From positions 124,001 through 188,000 of the forward strand of contig NZ_BMIA01000007.1 in NCBI RefSeq assembly GCF_014641595.1: a stretch of DNA of 64,000 bases. The letters run 5' to 3'. The position numbers and the translations under genes are program-made. The stretch comes from Dyadobacter endophyticus (GTDB lineage: Bacteria > Bacteroidota > Bacteroidia > Cytophagales > Spirosomataceae). The first letter of the stretch is position 1, and every line of letters begins with the position of its first letter. Under the pieces are notes generated by a model. That model made no database searches. It was given only the letters and a program-made list of their open reading frames with translations, and was not told the DNA's origin. Of this stretch, positions 61,594 to 64,000 are shown piece by piece.

Positions 61594-62183
61594 TTCTCTT
61601 CTTCCGTTTTCAAGAGCTTGAATGTCATCCGGTGGTAGGAACAGGGCCCGTGTAAGCCTATGGCCTTCCGGTGATGGACCGTGGGGTAACCTACATTCTG
61701 CTCCCAGCCATAATGCGGGAACTGCCGGGAAAGGTTGGTCATCAGCTCGTCCCGGTAATTTTTTGCTAAAACCGATGCGGCCGCTATGGAGAGATAATGG
61801 GCGTCGCCCTTGATAATGCACGTATGCGGGATCATCGGGTAAGGCGTGAAGCGATTACCATCGACGAGCAAATGTTCCGGCCGGGTCCTCAGCTTGTCCA
61901 CCGCCCGGTGCATGGCAAGAAAACTCGCTTTCAGGATATTGATTTTATCAATTTCAAAATTATCCACCTCCGCTACCGCCCAGCAAATCGATTCGCGGAT
62001 GATCTCTTTTTCCAGTTCCAAACGCTGCGCTTTAGTGAGCTGCTTGGAATCATTGAGGAATGAATGCTTGTAGTCACGCGGCAGGATCACCGCCGCGGCC
62101 ACTACCGGCCCGGCCAGGCAGCCTCTCCCGACTTCGTCCAACCCCGCCTCGACAGCGTCGATATTATAATAAGCTTTCAGCAT
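61554..62183 (-). CDS. rnhB: Ribonuclease HII
   Basis: RNase HII cuts RNA in RNA-DNA hybrids, including single ribonucleotides. The 209-aa protein has GLDEVGRGCLAGPVVAAAV with the catalytic Asp and Glu, and AAASVLAKNYRDELM, HYGWEQNVGYPTVHH and HRKAIGLHGPCSYH, all family blocks. The ATG at 62183 overlaps the VWA gene stop as TGATG, so translation is probably coupled. Confidence 0.96.
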   Translation of the reverse strand: MLKAYYNIDAVEAGLDEVGRGCLAGPVVAAAVILPRDYKHSFLNDSKQLTKAQRLELEKEIIRESICWAVAEVDNFEIDKINILKASFLAMHRAVDKLRTRPEHLLVDGNRFTPYPMIPHTCIIKGDAHYLSIAAASVLAKNYRDELMTNLSRQFPHYGWEQNVGYPTVHHRKAIGLHGPCSYHRMTFKLLKTEEENQSVEETEDLGFL

Positions 62184-63202
62184 CAATCTTCCAGAATATT
62201 AGCCATAAATGTACTCTTCGTCCCGATCGCCGCAAGCAGCAATGCCACCGCCCAATAGAGGTAAACGCGGTAGTAATCTTTCACATCACGCGACAGTACA
62301 TCGCGCGATTTCACTTTTTCGAGCTGGTCGATTTGTTTGAAAACCGTTTCCAGCGCCGTATTATCGGTAGCACGAAAATACTTCCCATTCCCGATTCCAG
62401 CAATATTTTGCAGCTCTCCTTCATCCATTAATGCGCCCGCGTTGGTCGTAGTGTCTGCTTTCGACATTTTTTTAGGCCTGCCAACTGAAATGGTATAAAC
62501 CTTCACCCCAAACGCATTGGCGAGCTGTGCGGAGGTCGTCGGCCCCAGGTTACCGGAGGTATTATCCCCGTCGCTGATCAGGATCGCGACCTTGCTTTCG
62601 CCGGGCGTGTCGCGCATTCTGTTCACAGCTACTGCCAGGGCGCTACCGATAGCCGTTCCGGGCGTGGGAATGAGGCTCGGATTTACCTCGTCGAGGAAAC
62701 CGTATAATAACTCGTAATCGGTCGTAAGCGGGCAAAGAGACACTGCCTCGCCGGCAAAGACGATCAGCCCGATGCGGTCCTGCAACCTGCCTTTGATAAA
62801 TTGCCGGGCCATTCGTTTCGCCGCTTCGAGGCGGTTGGGGCTCAGGTCCTTCTCAATCATAGAATCGGAAATATCGAGCAAAAGCATAATATCGATCCCC
62901 TCCGAGTACTGGTCTTTCCGCTCGGAAACCACTTGCGGCCGCGCCAGTGCCACCAGAATGAGGGAAATCGCGAGCCCTACGCAAATAGGCTGCACAAATC
63001 GCAGCAATGTGAGCCAACTGCGCAAACCCGTTACCGAGGTGTAGGTGATCGTCAGCCGCTGCTTATGTTTGCGGTGCAATGCATTTCGAAGCCAGAAAAG
63101 AAAGGGTACTAACGGAAGCAAATAGAGGAAATACGGGTATACCCATTCGTACGACCGCAGCGTGCTGTAACCAAACCATTCCAGTGAAAACCAGTTTTCC
63201 AT
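62183..63202 (-). CDS. VWA-domain membrane protein, BatA-like
   Basis: The 339-aa protein has two N-terminal membrane helices (WVYPYFLYLLPLVPFLFWL and a second at about 65-85). A von Willebrand A domain with MIDAS LLLDISDSM follows, and a C-terminal membrane helix lies near 315-330. Its companions in Bacteroidetes Bat operons (MoxR ATPase, DUF58, other Bat proteins) are associated with stress tolerance in some species, but the function remains unproven. It is 12 nt downstream of the next gene. Confidence 0.85.
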   Translation of the reverse strand: MENWFSLEWFGYSTLRSYEWVYPYFLYLLPLVPFLFWLRNALHRKHKQRLTITYTSVTGLRSWLTLLRFVQPICVGLAISLILVALARPQVVSERKDQYSEGIDIMLLLDISDSMIEKDLSPNRLEAAKRMARQFIKGRLQDRIGLIVFAGEAVSLCPLTTDYELLYGFLDEVNPSLIPTPGTAIGSALAVAVNRMRDTPGESKVAILISDGDNTSGNLGPTTSAQLANAFGVKVYTISVGRPKKMSKADTTTNAGALMDEGELQNIAGIGNGKYFRATDNTALETVFKQIDQLEKVKSRDVLSRDVKDYYRVYLYWAVALLLAAIGTKSTFMANILED

Positions 63203-63214
63203 TTAATGATCGGG

Positions 63215-64000
63215 TTAAACGACGGGACTGTCGAGTACAAACTTTCTTTTGGCCCTGTACAATCGCGTAGCACCGGTTTTGAGCACTTCCAGGTAGGTCT
63301 CCATATTCGCCGACCGGCCTTGCCCGTACACGATACTGTCCATATTTTTCAATGCGTCGGCCAATGCGTCATCGGGCATATTGTCGATGATTTCACGTGT
63401 GGTGTAAGTAGCGAATGGCTTTTTCTCCAACCTTTCAAGGTAATTTTTCCAAATAATAATCGCCTTTTCGGCATCCTTGATGTTATTCTTCTCGCGCGCG
63501 CTGCGCATGAGCCGGTTGAACGACCGCACATATTCCAGGTGTCGGCGCTGCAATTTGAGCAATTGCCATTGTTTATAAATATCACGACCAAAAACCCAAT
63601 AAATGCTTCCCACTACGCCGATAATCAACGCGACCGAGCCGATCAGCATGGAGAAGTTGAACTCACGGCTCAATGCTACCAGCTGGGTTTCTTCCTTTAA
63701 TATCGGTTTTTTGCGGAGGTCGATATTGTTGCTTTTGATGAGAAAAACCGAGTCGGGGGCCGTGAATACGGCTGTGCAATCTTTCTTTTGAAATACAAAA
63801 ACAGGCAACCTCAGCTTTTGCACTTTGGATACGTCGAAAGAAATGAGGTGGTAAACAGCGCTGTCGAGCGTCCCGCGGTTGTCGGTGCTGGAAACGAAGG
63901 TTCTTTGGGATACCAGTTCAAAAGGCGAGAAGTCGAATGTGCTGTCGGGAAAGAAAATCTCGGAGTCGGCACTGTGGCGCAAGCTCAGGGAGAAGTAGAC
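63215..64000 (-). CDS. Bat-operon membrane protein (partial at right edge)
   Basis: The frame runs from the stop at 63215 through the right edge, so the N-terminus is missing. Visible residues include a beta-rich part (FELVSQRTFVSSTDNRGTL), a membrane helix near SMLIGSVALIIGVVGSIYWV, and a charged cytoplasmic helical tail (LKLQRRHLEYVRSFNRLMRS). This layout matches the unnamed BatD-like or small membrane proteins that precede batA in Bacteroidetes. It lies 12 nt upstream of the VWA gene. Confidence 0.6.
   Translation of the reverse strand, partial: VYFSLSLRHSADSEIFFPDSTFDFSPFELVSQRTFVSSTDNRGTLDSAVYHLISFDVSKVQKLRLPVFVFQKKDCTAVFTAPDSVFLIKSNNIDLRKKPILKEETQLVALSREFNFSMLIGSVALIIGVVGSIYWVFGRDIYKQWQLLKLQRRHLEYVRSFNRLMRSAREKNNIKDAEKAIIIWKNYLERLEKKPFATYTTREIIDNMPDDALADALKNMDSIVYGQGRSANMETYLEVLKTGATRLYRAKRKFVLDSPVV

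Overview
The window is ordinary chromosomal DNA of a Bacteroidota bacterium, most likely a Cytophagales/Spirosomaceae member of the Dyadobacter type. This rests on gene content: a SusC-like TonB receptor with a CarboxypepD_reg-like head, DUF2480, DUF5672 and DUF6056 families, stand-alone MnmD, an HhH outer-membrane protein, a Bat operon and a propeller-type sensor kinase. It also rests on expression signals. Few genes have Shine-Dalgarno sequences, and many have the Bacteroidetes promoter pattern TTG - 17 to 21 bp - TAnnTTTG. I see no rRNA, CRISPR array, prophage or intact insertion sequence. The genus is an inference.

Layout. 1-120 is the tail of a glycerol kinase. 337-1146 is a DEDDh exonuclease. 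1249-6482 is nuoKLMN, the membrane arm of complex I, with its own promoter and terminator. 6598-10589 holds a CapD-type nucleotide-sugar enzyme, two alpha/beta hydrolases and a CBS-pair protein. 10702-13725 is a nadK / dipeptide epimerase / AONS-like PLP enzyme operon that converges on tatC. pdhA and recF are divergent, and a decayed ParDE-like toxin-antitoxin pair abuts recF. manC and a large TonB receptor diverge at 18.6-18.9 kb. upp, a Wzi/RemB-like outer-membrane protein, nadC, an HhH-barrel protein, recQ, ridA and a small membrane protein follow.

30.7-37.6 kb is a minus-strand run: double-DTG/PDZ protease-like protein, mnmD, gmhA, a NUDIX hydrolase and a 1266-aa SNF2 helicase with two SWIM fingers. 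Then come tpiA, an OmpA-family protein, two glycosyltransferase-like genes, an unknown helical protein with a nicotinamidase-like enzyme, uvrA, a FAH-family enzyme and a small secreted protein. LtaS-like sulfatase, era and der form a minus-strand group whose promoter overlaps that of the initiator tRNA. The right end holds a sensor kinase, a 76-aa orphan behind tandem promoters, a DUF6056 membrane protein, rpmH-terminator-rnpA, an S41 protease, tsaB, a DUF2480 gene, rnhB and two Bat-operon genes, the last cut by the window edge.

Most genes are housekeeping: respiration, NAD and pyruvate metabolism, DNA repair (RecF, RecQ, UvrA), translation and tRNA modification, GTPases of ribosome assembly, and envelope construction. 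I do not find a clear new multi-gene system. The best leads are small: the orphan gene with tandem promoters, the long Gln/Thr/Ala/Val insert in the TonB receptor, the terminator between rpmH and rnpA, the nadK-epimerase-AONS operon and the toxin-antitoxin remnant. Promoters, terminators and operators below were found by eye and are unscored.
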